Source of the DNA: Gammaproteobacteria bacterium | GTDB lineage: Bacteria; Pseudomonadota; Gammaproteobacteria; Chromatiales; Chromatiaceae | Direction: 5' to 3' | DNA: 64,000 nucleotides | Assembly (NCBI GenBank): GCA_009929855.1 | Contig: RZZN01000010.1 | Coordinates: 22,197 to 86,196, forward strand | Part shown: positions 49,019 through 58,267 of the stretch, piece by piece | Position numbering within the stretch: the first letter of the stretch is position 1 | How the letters are laid out: each line of letters opens with the position of its first letter | Program-made: the position numbers and the translations under genes | Notes under the pieces: model-generated | Seen by the model: the letters and a program-made list of their open reading frames with translations, nothing else | Told to the model about the DNA's origin: nothing | The model's database searches: none

Positions 49019-50650
49019 ATGCCAGTCAACTCTCACCGTCACGATGTCTTGATCCTCGGGAGCGGCGCCGCGGGTCTCAGTCTCGCGTTGCGACTCAATG
49101 AGGGGCTCTCGGTCGCCGTGATCTCCAAGCGCGAGCTCAGCGAGGGCAGCACCGTCTATGCTCAGGGCGGAATCTCCGCCGTGCTCGACGCCACCGATTC
49201 GATCGAGTCGCATGTCCAGGATACCCTAAAGGCGGGGGCGGGGCTCTGCGATCCCGAGGTCGTCCGCTTGGTCGTGGAGCGCGGCCCCGACAACATCCGC
49301 TGGCTGCTCGACAAAGGGGTGGAGTTCACCCGCGACGAGGGCCATGGCTCCGCGGGCGGCTATCATCTGACCCGCGAGGGCGGACACACCCATCGGCGCG
49401 TGGTGCATGCCGCGGACGCCACTGGACGCGCCGTCGCCACCACGCTGGAATCACAGGTGCGCGCCCAGCCGAACGTGCAACTGTTCGAGCAGCATATCGC
49501 GGTCGATCTCATCACCACGCGCCATCTCCACGGCCATCCTGGCCATCGCTGTCTCGGCGCCTATGTGCTGGATCTTGGCACCGGTCGGGTCGATGTGTTT
49601 CTGGCCCGTTTCGTGGTGCTGGCCACCGGTGGGGCCAACAAGGTCTATCTCTACACCAGCAATCCCGATGTCTCCACCGGCGATGGCATCGCCATGGCCT
49701 GGCGCGCCGGCTGCCGCGTCGCCAACATGGAGTTCATGCAGTTTCACCCCACCTGTCTCTATCACCCGCAGGCACGCTCATTCCTGATCACCGAGGCACT
49801 GCGTGGCGAAGGGGCGCGACTCCTGCTGCCGGACGGTGAGCGGTTCATGCCGCGCTTCGACGCGCGTGCCGAGCTCGCGCCTCGCGACATCGTGGCACGC
49901 GCCATCGACCACGAAATGAAAAGACTCGGCACCGAGCATGTCTATCTCGATATCTCGCACCGCCCGGCCGATTTCGTGATCGCGCATTTTCCGACCATCC
50001 ACGCCCGCTGTCTGGAGCTTGGAATCGATATCACCAAGGACCCCATCCCAGTCGTCCCGGCGGCCCATTACACCTGTGGCGGCGTGCTCGTCGACACCCG
50101 TGCCCGCACCGATCTGCCAGGGCTCTACGCCAGCGGTGAGACCGCCTACACCGGACTTCACGGCGCCAACCGCATGGCCAGCAACTCGCTCCTGGAATGT
50201 CTGGTCTACTCCGAGCTGACGGCCAAGGACATCGAGCAACAGCTCGCCGAGGTCGCGCATCCGCCCGCGGTCCCGCCTTGGGACGAGAGCCGGGTCACCG
50301 AGCCGGACGAGGAGGTCGTGGTGACCCACAACTGGGACGAGCTGCGTCGCTTCATGTGGGACTATGTCGGGATCGTGCGCACCAACAAGCGCCTACGCCG
50401 CGCCAAGCGTCGTGCCGACCTGCTGCAACAAGAGATCATCGAGTACTACAGCCATTTCCGGGTCAGCAATGACCTGATCGAGCTGCGCAACCTGCTCGAA
50501 GTCGCCGACCTCATCATCCAGTGCGCGTTGCGCCGGCGCGAGAGCCGTGGACTGCATTACACACTGGACTTCCCGGACAAGGATCCGAGCCAACGCGGGC
50601 CGACCATCCTGATCCCGGATACCTATCGCCCGCGCGGCGGCACCGACTGA
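49019..50650 (+). CDS. nadB: L-aspartate oxidase
   Basis: 543 residues from the ATG at 49019. It oxidises L-aspartate to iminoaspartate for NAD synthesis, using FAD. The FAD loop is [15 protein letters not shown]; the succinate-dehydrogenase-like core has [39 protein letters not shown] and the flavin-proximal [16 protein letters not shown]. Its location divergent from rpoE matches enterobacteria. Confidence 0.97.
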   Translation: MPVNSHRHDVLILGSGAAGLSLALRLNEGLSVAVISKRELSEGSTVYAQGGISAVLDATDSIESHVQDTLKAGAGLCDPEVVRLVVERGPDNIRWLLDKGVEFTRDEGHGSAGGYHLTREGGHTHRRVVHAADATGRAVATTLESQVRAQPNVQLFEQHIAVDLITTRHLHGHPGHRCLGAYVLDLGTGRVDVFLARFVVLATGGANKVYLYTSNPDVSTGDGIAMAWRAGCRVANMEFMQFHPTCLYHPQARSFLITEALRGEGARLLLPDGERFMPRFDARAELAPRDIVARAIDHEMKRLGTEHVYLDISHRPADFVIAHFPTIHARCLELGIDITKDPIPVVPAAHYTCGGVLVDTRARTDLPGLYASGETAYTGLHGANRMASNSLLECLVYSELTAKDIEQQLAEVAHPPAVPPWDESRVTEPDEEVVVTHNWDELRRFMWDYVGIVRTNKRLRRAKRRADLLQQEIIEYYSHFRVSNDLIELRNLLEVADLIIQCALRRRESRGLHYTLDFPDKDPSQRGPTILIPDTYRPRGGTD

Positions 50651-50670
50651 CCGCGCGGACCTTCGCTCGA

Positions 50671-53322
50671 TCAGTGCGGCGCGCCTTGCGCGCAGGTGTG
50701 ACGTTTCAGCCAGTCACAGAGTCCGGCATATTGGATCGGGATCTTCTGCGTGCTCTCTCCCGACGGCACGAGCTCGCTCAACAACTGCTTCAGCAGACCA
50801 TAGCCAAGCTCTCGATAGGCCTCGAACTGCGCCTCGTCGAACCACTGGTCACCGGTCGTCTGATCGGGAAAACGCGGATGCGCCCGCTTGTAGGCATAGA
50901 GATCGGCTGGCAGCCGATGGGTCAATGTCGTCTTGAGATAGACCAGATAGCCATGCTCGGGCTCATCATTGGGTTTGGATGGGTGTGGAGGAAGCTCCTG
51001 TTGTCCTTCGCCATTGGTGTTGGATGAGCGCGGTGGATAGAGGATGCGCGCCAAGGCCACGCCACGCGTGGCGAGCGGAAAGACCTGGCTCAGTGGCTCG
51101 TCCGATGGCAATGGAAGCAAATGACGCAGATCCCAGTCCTGGTCGATGAATTCGATGTCCACACCAAAATCGACACGACACCGCTCGATCGCGTTGCCCA
51201 GGTCGGCAAAGCTGAATTTCGGATCACAGCCGGCATCGGCCGCGATGATGATCTTCACCCGGCGACGGACCAACTCGTAGATCCCGAGGTTCTCGAAATG
51301 ACCGCCATCGGACAGCTCGATGAATCGAGCAAACTCACTATGGATGCCACGCCAGGTATAAAGCTCGGAGGACGGTCTTGCAGAATCCATGACGTGTTCA
51401 CGCTTGGGCGGTCCCCAGAGCAAGCCCGGCAGGATACTCATCCAGGTTGGTTCAGGAGTGCTGAGATCTGGCGCGCCCTGACGTGAGCCTTGATGAGCGT
51501 GGGACGGATTCAACGCCCAAAAGCCCAACCTGAGATTGAGAAGACCCATGATGATGGAGACGAACCGCTGGCGCGTGGGTCCCCGTCCACCGCTGCCGGC
51601 ATTCGGGTTGAGTGCCGCCCCCGAGATCGCCATCGCGGTGGCCAACGACAGTCGATCGGACGCTGAGTCACGCCCGGCCAAGCGCATCCAATGCTGCGTG
51701 TGTCGCCAACCGGTCGCATTGCTCCCGCAATAGAGCGGAGAGAGTGTGAAGCTGTCTCCGCCGCGTCCCGCATAACTGGTCGTGTCCGAGCGTGTCAGGA
51801 TGAGATTGGTGTTCAGTAGTTGATAGGGACCGGTACTGCTCGGGGCACAGACATCGGCGAGTGCAAGCCTCTCGGCATCGGTGGCTCGATGCCATAGACC
51901 GATCTCGCACTTATTGTCGTTCGGCATGAAGGTCTCCATCAGACGATCGCGATAGAGCCGATGCAATGCGATCAGATTCAGATCCGCCGACCTGATCAAA
52001 GTGAATGCCACCACGAGCAGCACCAAGAAGAGGCCCCACTCCCATCTCAACCAGTGCGCGAGGTGCGTCGGGTACAACGCATTGGCGAGCAACAAGGACA
52101 GCATGAGCACGCCATACAGCATCAGCCCGGCCCCGACGATCGCCAATGGACCCATGAGCTTGATCCGACCCCGAGACGCGAAGAGCCCCTGAAAGGCGGT
52201 GATCCCGCCAAGCAGACTCGTGATGAAGGCAATGATCGAGGTGGTCGTTGTCGTGTTGGCCCAAAGGTGCAGTGTCTCGACCGAGAATGGAAGCGAGCCG
52301 ATCACCATCAGGATGAGAGCCCCCTTCAACAATATCCCGAGGAACTGTTGAAACCAGACCCGAAACCCATAGTTCCGATCGACCCAACGCGCATTGATCT
52401 TGTGACTGGTGATGACTGCAAGCACGGCCATGATGATGAGGATCAGGATGGCCACCAGGAGCCAATCCGTCAAAAACCATGCGCTACCCAGAGTCCATTC
52501 ACTGTCCGAGGTCGGCTTCTTATCGCTTAGTAATTTCTTGAGCACGGGCTCCGCGGCATTCGTTTCAGCCCCGCCCTCAAGCTTCGCGGGCGCTGCCTCT
52601 GGTGAGACGGCAGGGGTCTCGGTCGCCGCCGTTGGTGCGACGGTAGGGGTCTCGGATGTCGTCTGCCCAGGCCCGCCAGCAAGCCTCAGAGCCTCGGGCA
52701 AGGATCCATGGAGCGACTGAGGGATCATCCAGAGCAGGATCAAGACCAGTGTGGCAATCGGGATCCAGATCAGCACACCGAGCAGGATGGATCTCAGCAC
52801 CATGGCCACGAACGAGAACAAGCCAAGATTATTGCCTTGCGTCAGATAGTTGCCATGACCGCGGATATGATTCAGGAATCCATTGAGCGTGCCATCCGCG
52901 TGCTTGGCACCGATGAAACGAGAGCCTAAAAGACCCCCGCGACCATGGTTCTTGCGGTCGATGGCCTGGGTGACCGATGCGCAGCCCCTGACCGTATCAT
53001 TCGGATACGCCTCGATCCGCTTGGCCTCGAGATAGGTCAATGTCGAGCCGATATAGCCGCCTCCGGACACCGTCGAGAGATAATCGATGGAGTACAAGAG
53101 ATCGCATCGCTCCAAGGCATGCAGCACGCCCAACCCGAAGGCCGCCGAGCGAATGCCACCGCCCGAGAGTGCCAAGCCCGCCGTGACCGAATCATCGGCA
53201 TCGTCGCTGGATAACAGACCCTTCTCGACCCTTGCTCGACGAATCTGCTGGATGCGTTCAAGCTCCGCCGCTTCGACGATCTTGAACTCTTTGTTAAATT
53301 CTTCCAGATGCTCGCACGACAT
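50671..53322 (-). CDS. Polytopic patatin-like phospholipase
   Basis: 883 residues from the ATG at 53322 (GGAGG close upstream); a GTG at 53430 would overlap the preceding gene. The patatin core is split. The oxyanion loop LSGGGIRSAAFG (52-63) and the nucleophile motif STVSGGGYIG (Ser86) are N-terminal, while the catalytic Asp motif ELSDGGHFENLG (Asp672) is near the C-terminal end. Between them lie about six membrane helices (around 170-200, 281-305, 330-346, 362-380, 391-415, 428-444), with a Pro/Thr/Ala-rich linker (217-260). It should be a membrane-embedded lipid hydrolase. It is downstream of a DUF2235 gene and probably co-transcribed. Confidence 0.82.
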   Translation of the reverse strand: MSCEHLEEFNKEFKIVEAAELERIQQIRRARVEKGLLSSDDADDSVTAGLALSGGGIRSAAFGLGVLHALERCDLLYSIDYLSTVSGGGYIGSTLTYLEAKRIEAYPNDTVRGCASVTQAIDRKNHGRGGLLGSRFIGAKHADGTLNGFLNHIRGHGNYLTQGNNLGLFSFVAMVLRSILLGVLIWIPIATLVLILLWMIPQSLHGSLPEALRLAGGPGQTTSETPTVAPTAATETPAVSPEAAPAKLEGGAETNAAEPVLKKLLSDKKPTSDSEWTLGSAWFLTDWLLVAILILIIMAVLAVITSHKINARWVDRNYGFRVWFQQFLGILLKGALILMVIGSLPFSVETLHLWANTTTTTSIIAFITSLLGGITAFQGLFASRGRIKLMGPLAIVGAGLMLYGVLMLSLLLANALYPTHLAHWLRWEWGLFLVLLVVAFTLIRSADLNLIALHRLYRDRLMETFMPNDNKCEIGLWHRATDAERLALADVCAPSSTGPYQLLNTNLILTRSDTTSYAGRGGDSFTLSPLYCGSNATGWRHTQHWMRLAGRDSASDRLSLATAMAISGAALNPNAGSGGRGPTRQRFVSIIMGLLNLRLGFWALNPSHAHQGSRQGAPDLSTPEPTWMSILPGLLWGPPKREHVMDSARPSSELYTWRGIHSEFARFIELSDGGHFENLGIYELVRRRVKIIIAADAGCDPKFSFADLGNAIERCRVDFGVDIEFIDQDWDLRHLLPLPSDEPLSQVFPLATRGVALARILYPPRSSNTNGEGQQELPPHPSKPNDEPEHGYLVYLKTTLTHRLPADLYAYKRAHPRFPDQTTGDQWFDEAQFEAYRELGYGLLKQLLSELVPSGESTQKIPIQYAGLCDWLKRHTCAQGAPH

Positions 53323-53422
53323 ACCCCTCCCCACGCTGAGTCTTCTCACCGCATCGATCCTGCTGGATCGATCGACCGCGCAGGATCGAGGCCCGCGCGG
53401 GATCAGGTCCGGTGCCGGGGAG

Positions 53423-54319
53423 TCATGCACTCCGCTCGTCGGTCTCGCCTTCGATCTGGGTCTCGACGGATGGGTGATTGTAGCGTTCGCCCTGTCGTGG
53501 CTTCACGCTGTAGTGCAGACGATCGCCCGCGCGGAGCTGGCGGTGCGGATTCTTGATCGGGTCGGTACTGGCCGGCCGAATCTCGGCCTCCGGATCTCGT
53601 CCCGCTGCGGCAGCGGCGAGCTTATCCGACTGGATCGGCAAGCCATTGGCCTGGGCTTTGCACAGCATCCAATAGAATGCGATGTCATTGAGTCCGCTGT
53701 TCTCGTTACCGCCACCGACATCCGAATGGACACCACGAAACCAGACTTCGTGGGCTTGAGCATCCACTCGGGCATCAGCATCCACCCGGGTTGGCCGATA
53801 GCTCTGACGACGCTCATCGAGCGCAAGCGCATGATAGCAACGCACCACACTTGGGCTCAGCTTCAAACGATACCCAAGATTGATGCGCGAAAATGGCACA
53901 CCGATATCGATTGGAATGCCAAAGGCAGCCACGACGTCCCACAAGCCCAAGAAACGAATCCTAGGCACGGCTTTAATGACTTTACCCGAGCGGTCGCGCA
54001 CACCTTGACTCGCGATCAGATTGGCGAAATTCAATGCCAAGGCCGCGCCACGACTGAAGCCGATGATATCGATCTGGTGATCCCCACTCGCCCAACAATC
54101 GCCGAGATCGGCCATGGCCCGCGTCATCCTGTCCTTGCCACCCACTCCGAACGCGCCACCCAGGAGCTTACCAATAATACCGTATCGTGTCCCAACGCCA
54201 GAGTAAAAATACGTCTGACCTGAATAGGCATCACGAAATCGAACAACGTTCGTGTTCTTGCCATATTCACCGCCATCCTTTTGATCGTTCCAGGTTCCAT
54301 CGAATGCATAGAGTGCCAT
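53423..54319 (-). CDS. DUF2235 alpha/beta-hydrolase (Tle1-like phospholipase domain)
   Basis: 298 residues from the ATG at 54319, which has GGAGG five bases upstream. The DUF2235 hallmark opens the protein (LYAFDGTWND, 3-12). The nucleophile elbow is GFSRGAA (87-93) with Ser89. A later HSDVGGG motif supplies the acidic residue, with a C-terminal His to be placed. The family includes type VI secretion phospholipase effectors, but no VgrG, PAAR or immunity gene is nearby, so a housekeeping or defence role is equally possible. The patatin gene follows. Confidence 0.82.
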   Translation of the reverse strand: MALYAFDGTWNDQKDGGEYGKNTNVVRFRDAYSGQTYFYSGVGTRYGIIGKLLGGAFGVGGKDRMTRAMADLGDCWASGDHQIDIIGFSRGAALALNFANLIASQGVRDRSGKVIKAVPRIRFLGLWDVVAAFGIPIDIGVPFSRINLGYRLKLSPSVVRCYHALALDERRQSYRPTRVDADARVDAQAHEVWFRGVHSDVGGGNENSGLNDIAFYWMLCKAQANGLPIQSDKLAAAAAGRDPEAEIRPASTDPIKNPHRQLRAGDRLHYSVKPRQGERYNHPSVETQIEGETDERSA

Positions 54320-54433
54320 CTTGCCCTCCTTCCAGCGCAGCGCTTGCACCGCCCACCAGAGGCGGCGACAGAAACCCCACTCCTGGCCACTCTGAGCGGC
54401 GGGTGGCCGTGTTTTTTCCATCTCTTTACATCG

Positions 54434-54461
54434 AGTCTAGCAGGCGCGCTCGACTTGTCGA
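54434..54461 (-). promoter_or_regulatory. Candidate promoter of the DUF2235-patatin pair
   Basis: Minus strand: TCGACA (54461-54456), a 16-bp spacer and TAGACT (54439-54434), the latter preceded by TGC as an extended -10. It lies about 115 bp ahead of the DUF2235 ATG. Confidence 0.4.
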
Positions 54462-54873
54462 ATGCAACTCGACATCGAGCGCATGGGTGTTGATACCGAG
54501 ACCTGCGCGGATGCGTGCGAGCGCCCCGTGCCTTCGGTCTGGGTCAAGAGACTGGGCCACCAGACAGATGAATCCGCGGTGCAATGCCCCTTCGAGAAAT
54601 GGCCACTAGCTTGCGGATCAGGGTGGGCAAAAGTCGATGCTGATACTGATCTCGATGCTGATTCCGACTGACTCTCGCCCGAACCCTGCGTGACCTCGCG
54701 CATTTCATTCGGAGTCAACCGGCAATCCGGCCCGTCGCCATTGCGGTAGGCCGTCCGCGAGCGGCGGCCCGAGCGCCCGGGCCATCAAATGAAAACATTC
54801 AACTCTCAGGCTGAACAGTGCACACTGATCTGCCACTATCTGACCATCCGACTCAAGCCGGGAGACCCCCATC
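54462..54873. other. Non-coding stretch before the hydroxylase gene
   Basis: I see no supported gene here. Short open frames exist on both strands but show no domain or ribosome site. A GATGCTGAT/GATCTCGATGCTGAT-type low-complexity patch near 54638-54662 accounts for the repeated Asp/Ala codons in one of them. Part of the region probably holds the promoter for the plus-strand pair starting at 54874. Confidence 0.4.
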
Positions 54874-55749
54874 ATGGAAAGCTTCGTTCAGACCCACGAG
54901 GCGGCCATCCGTCTCAGCGCCTTCATCGGCATCTTCGCCATCATGGCCCTGTGGGAGCTCGCCGCCCCGCGGCGAGCACTGACACTCTCCAAGACGGTAC
55001 GCTGGGGCAGCAACATCGGCCTGGTGGTGCTCAACACACTGGTATTGCGGCTGATCTTTCCGGCGGCGGCGGTCGGCGTGGCGGCCTTCGCCGCCGAGCG
55101 CGGGATGGGACTGCTCAACATCTACCAGATCCCGGCCCTGCTAGCCCTGGTGCTTGCCGTGGTGGCGCTCGATTTCGTCGTCTGGCTGCAGCACGTCATG
55201 GTGCACGCCATCCCCGCCCTCTGGCGCCTGCACCGGGTCCACCACGCGGATCTCGACTACGACCTGACCACCGGGGCGCGCTTTCATCCGCTCGAGATCC
55301 TGCTCTCCATGCTGATCAAGTTCGCCGCGATCCTGGTGATCGGTCCCTCGGTCGTGGCGGTCGTGATCTTCGAGGTGGTGCTGAACGCCACCGCCATGTT
55401 CAACCACGGCAATGTCCGTCTGCCCGCATGGCTCGACCGGCGCCTGCGCTGGGTGCTGGTGACCCCGGACATGCACCGGGTGCACCACTCGGTGGAGGAC
55501 GACGAGACCAACTCCAACTTCGGCTTCAACCTCTCGATCTGGGACCGTCTCTTCGGCACCTACCGTGACCAGCCACGGGCCGGACACCTGGGCATGACCA
55601 TCGGCATCCGCGACCACCGCGAGCCGCGTGAGGTCGCTCACCTGCCGGGCATGCTGATGCTGCCCTTCCGCGGGGCCATCACCGACTACGCCATCAACCG
55701 ACGTCAGTGGGCCGACCCCACGCCCCCCACCAAGGGTGAGTCGCGATGA
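54874..55749 (+). CDS. Fatty acid hydroxylase / sterol desaturase family protein
   Basis: 291 residues. Four to five membrane helices carry the di-iron histidine boxes: HVMVH (near 109-113), HRVHH (near 121-125) and HRVHHS (near 207-212), with NHGN before the last. The family hydroxylates or desaturates lipids and related substrates; the substrate here is unknown. The last codons overlap the next gene by 4 bp (ATGA), so the two are translationally coupled. Confidence 0.88.
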   Translation: MESFVQTHEAAIRLSAFIGIFAIMALWELAAPRRALTLSKTVRWGSNIGLVVLNTLVLRLIFPAAAVGVAAFAAERGMGLLNIYQIPALLALVLAVVALDFVVWLQHVMVHAIPALWRLHRVHHADLDYDLTTGARFHPLEILLSMLIKFAAILVIGPSVVAVVIFEVVLNATAMFNHGNVRLPAWLDRRLRWVLVTPDMHRVHHSVEDDETNSNFGFNLSIWDRLFGTYRDQPRAGHLGMTIGIRDHREPREVAHLPGMLMLPFRGAITDYAINRRQWADPTPPTKGESR

Positions 55750-56474
55750 GCCGCAACCTGGCGCGGACCCTCGGGACCATCGCACTGGTGGTCGCGGTGG
55801 GTCTCGCCCTGACCTATCGGGACCTGCTCGACGCCGACGCACTCACCGCCTGGGTGAGCGCCGCCGGCGCCGCCGGACCGGTCCTCTTCATCGGGGTGTA
55901 CGCCATTGCCACGGTCCTCTTTCTGCCCGGGATGGTGATGACGCTCGCGGGCGGGGCCCTGTTCGGCCCGGTGTGGGGCACCCTCTACAACCTGCTGGGG
56001 GCTACACTCGGCGCGGGGCTCGCCTTCCTCATCGCCCGCCGCCTGAACAGTGGGCGGATCCCGCTTGCCTTGCAGAAAAAGGGATCCGCCCCCCTGGTCG
56101 GTTTGATGCAGGGGGTGGAGGCGGAGGGCTGGCGCTTCGTCGCCTTCACCCGGCTGGTGCCGCTCTTTCCCTTCAACCTGCTCAACTACGCACTCGGTCT
56201 CACCCGCATCCCCTTCGTCCCCTACCTGCTCGCAACCCTGATCTTCATGCTCCCCGGCGCCTTGGCTTACACCTACCTCGGCTTCGCCGGGCGCGAGGCC
56301 ATCGCCGGCAGCGAGGATCTGATCCAAAAGGGCCTGATCGCATTGGCCTTGCTGGCGACGGTCGCCTTCCTCCCGCGGCTGGTGACGCGGCTGCGCCAGC
56401 GACCCATGCGCCCAGTCACCGAGCACAAGGCACGCCTGGACGCGGGGAAGGATCATGAATCTGGCCCCTTGTAG
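55746..56474 (+). CDS. TVP38/TMEM64 (DedA-like) membrane protein
   Basis: 242 residues with about six hydrophobic segments. The SNARE-associated/VTT core is visible: FLPGMVMTLAGGALFGPVWG, then NLLGATLGAGLAFLIARRL and FTRLVPLFPFNLLNYALG. Family members act as lipid scramblases or transporters in bacteria and eukaryotes. Coupling to a lipid hydroxylase-type gene suggests a shared membrane-lipid task, which is inference. Confidence 0.88.
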   Translation: MSRNLARTLGTIALVVAVGLALTYRDLLDADALTAWVSAAGAAGPVLFIGVYAIATVLFLPGMVMTLAGGALFGPVWGTLYNLLGATLGAGLAFLIARRLNSGRIPLALQKKGSAPLVGLMQGVEAEGWRFVAFTRLVPLFPFNLLNYALGLTRIPFVPYLLATLIFMLPGALAYTYLGFAGREAIAGSEDLIQKGLIALALLATVAFLPRLVTRLRQRPMRPVTEHKARLDAGKDHESGPL

Positions 56475-56484
56475 GAATCCAACG

Positions 56485-56630
56485 ATGACGATCCCGATCA
56501 TCCTTGGTGCGGGACACGAGCACGGCTGGCGTCCAGGCACCGAGAACGTCCCTCATATCGTCGGCCTGGGTGTCGCGGCCGAGCTCGCCCGCTCTCGGTC
56601 AGCCCGGCTCGAACGGACTCGAAGGCGGCT
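56485..56630 (+). pseudogene. Cysteine desulfurase fragment
   Basis: About 48 codons reading PIILGAGHEHGWRPGTENVP, then HIVGLGVAAELA and a basic end (ERTRRRL). This is the conserved region with the RxGTEN motif of NifS/IscS-type cysteine desulfurases, found about two-thirds along a protein of roughly 390 residues. The pyridoxal-lysine and catalytic Cys regions are absent. It is a stranded piece, overlapping the helicase remnant on the other strand. Confidence 0.6.
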
Positions 56631-56763
56631 GTCCGCCGGTTGCCAGTTGCAGCAAGGCTTCGGCCGCTTCGGCGGGCAGATGATCCGCCAGTTCGAGCAG
56701 GGTGTCCTCGTTCGCGAGTCGGGCGAGACTGTCAGTGAAGGTGTCGGCGATACGGAAGCCCAT
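56599..56763 (-). pseudogene. SF1 (UvrD-like) helicase remnant
   Basis: 54 residues. The opening MGFRIADTFTDSLARL looks like the start of a large superfamily I helicase family. After a few residues it jumps to LLELADHLPAEAAEALLQLA, which in those proteins lies a few hundred residues further in, then ends. No Walker motif remains. Just upstream (about 56793-56885, same strand) an open frame without a start codon reads LDSFNADGGLSAPYDEILI; I cannot place it. Confidence 0.45.
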
Positions 56764-57023
56764 GCTTCGTCCTGTCGGGTGACGCGTCACGCGGCATCGC
56801 GGATGTCGGCATGGATCAGGATTTCGTCGTAGGGCGCGGACAGTCCGCCATCCGCGTTAAACGAGTCGAGGCGTGACGGCTTACTCCATCTGTGCGTCCT
56901 GCCAGGTCTGAGTGAACACCTGCAATGCAGCGGACGATTTCAGGATACTGATCTCGATGCGCTTCATTTCCCACCTCCAGCCCGCCAGACGGACACCATC
57001 TTGCCGAAAAAGGACAACCCCGA

Positions 57024-57527
57024 TCACACCCGAAACACCTTCATCACCTCGTCCCCCAGGTGGTTGATCACCTTCACCGCGATGCGCCCGGAGGCGGGTT
57101 TGAGGAAGGGCCGGGAGGTGTCGCTGTTGAGGCTCGCCCAGGCGTCTTCGTCGATCTCCGCCTTGAGGGTGGTCTTGAGCGCCTTGTAAGGATCTTCCGC
57201 GCCGAGGAAGTAGGCGTGGCGGACGAAGAAGCTCTCTTCGTTGTAGTCGGTGTCGATGAACCAACAGGCGATGCCCTCGGGGCCGTCGCTGCGGACCTCG
57301 CCGGCGCCGGGATGGAAGACATCCACGCCGTTGAAGGTGAAAGTGATCTTGTCGTCCTTGTGCGCCTGCTGCTCGGCGGGTCCCCGCGCATAGGCCACCC
57401 GCACCGGGTCTTGCTCATCCTTGCGCATCACCGACTGGTATTCGGCCGTCGGGATGTTGTTGCGGGTGGCCTCGTCGTGAGTGATCGTCTCGACGTTCAG
57501 CGATGAGGTCTTGGGTGTGCGGGCCAT
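57024..57527 (-). pseudogene. Adenine-specific DNA methyltransferase, internally deleted
   Basis: 167 residues in an intact frame. The first 50 (EATRNNIPTAEYQSVMRKDE and onward) match the start of large type III-like site-specific DNA methyltransferases. The rest (FTFNGVDVFHPGAGEV, then CWFIDTDYNEESFFVRHAYF and SGRIAVKVINHLGDEV) matches their C-terminal end. Everything between, including the SAM-binding FxGxG and catalytic D/N-PPY motifs, is missing, apparently by an in-frame deletion. A product could be made but cannot methylate DNA. Confidence 0.65.
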
Positions 57528-57552
57528 CTTGGTTCCTTAGATGAACGGATTC

Positions 57553-57774
57553 TCAACGATTCATTTGCTCGCGCGTCAGCTTTTGCCCAATGCGGACCTT
57601 CCCACTCAGCTCTTGTGTCAAGGCATCGAATGCTCGCACCGCCTCCTCCCGCTCGGGGTCATCCGTGACCCAACGGCGCAACAGATCATCGAGTGTCGTG
57701 TGCTCCGACGCGGCGCGTCGTGTCGCGGCTTCGATCAGCCCTTCCTTGATGTTGAAGGTGATGCTCTTCGTCAT
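57553..57774 (-). CDS. Orphan antitoxin-like protein
   Basis: 73 residues from MTKSITFNI. The N-terminal strand and helix (SITFNIKEGLIEAATRRAAS) and the charged C-terminal tail (EEAVRAFDALTQELSGKVRIG) fit small ribbon-helix-helix antitoxins of VapB-like type. No toxin frame follows it within 25 bp; the next gene downstream is the methyltransferase remnant. Either the toxin was lost or the protein is something else. Confidence 0.5.
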   Translation of the reverse strand: MTKSITFNIKEGLIEAATRRAASEHTTLDDLLRRWVTDDPEREEAVRAFDALTQELSGKVRIGQKLTREQMNR

Positions 57775-57912
57775 GGTCTTGAGCCTCTGGATGGTTATCC
57801 TCAATGGGCCTTGATCTTAGATCCTGCCATCGTGGCACTTGGCGCAGAGCGCCACGGGTCATGCGTGACACCGCAGAGCGGATGTCACGAGCTATGCCTT
57901 GGTCGTACGACA

Positions 57913-58248
57913 CTATTCATCGGCCGCGCCGCCTTGACGTCGACGCACCTCGGCGTTGATCTCATCCCAATCCATCAGATGCATGCCATCCGCAATGGCG
58001 TCCTCGCGTAGGCTCAACAGATGCTGCCATTGGGCTGCGCGTGCGGGATCCTCACCCGCGATGGAAACATCGGCGGATTCGGCGCCGGAATGCGGCTCGC
58101 TTCCCCCCAAACGTGCGAGACGACGGGCACTCTCACGCGCAATCAAAGCCTTCAAGCCTTCTTGGATGAGATCCTTCCGTTGGGTCAGACCGGTCAGCCG
58201 TTGGGCTTCCTCGAGCAAGTGGTCATCCAGGGTCACGGTCGTACGCAT
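57913..58248 (-). CDS. VapB-family antitoxin, apparently chimeric, toxin lost
   Basis: 111 residues from MRTTVTLDDHLLEEAQRLTG, a ribbon-helix-helix VapB/DUF2191 start, continuing through ALIARESARRLARLGGSEP, where such antitoxins usually end. It then runs into WQHLLSLREDAIADGMHLMD with a DEINAEVRRRQGG tail, resembling the end of a different antitoxin. An ATG overlapping the stop would start a toxin, but that frame closes after about 11 codons. The Pin-domain toxin is therefore gone. Confidence 0.5.
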   Translation of the reverse strand: MRTTVTLDDHLLEEAQRLTGLTQRKDLIQEGLKALIARESARRLARLGGSEPHSGAESADVSIAGEDPARAAQWQHLLSLREDAIADGMHLMDWDEINAEVRRRQGGAADE

Positions 58249-58267
58249 CGCGGTGTTGCCTCCCCTA

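Noticed and set aside
50671-54319. Type VI secretion effector-immunity locus
   Set aside because: DUF2235 and patatin domains occur in such loci, but no VgrG, Hcp, PAAR, chaperone or immunity gene is present in the window.
54437-54718. 93-residue minus-strand Ser-rich frame before the hydroxylase gene
   Set aside because: Composition comes from a GATGCTGAT-type low-complexity patch; no ribosome site or fold.
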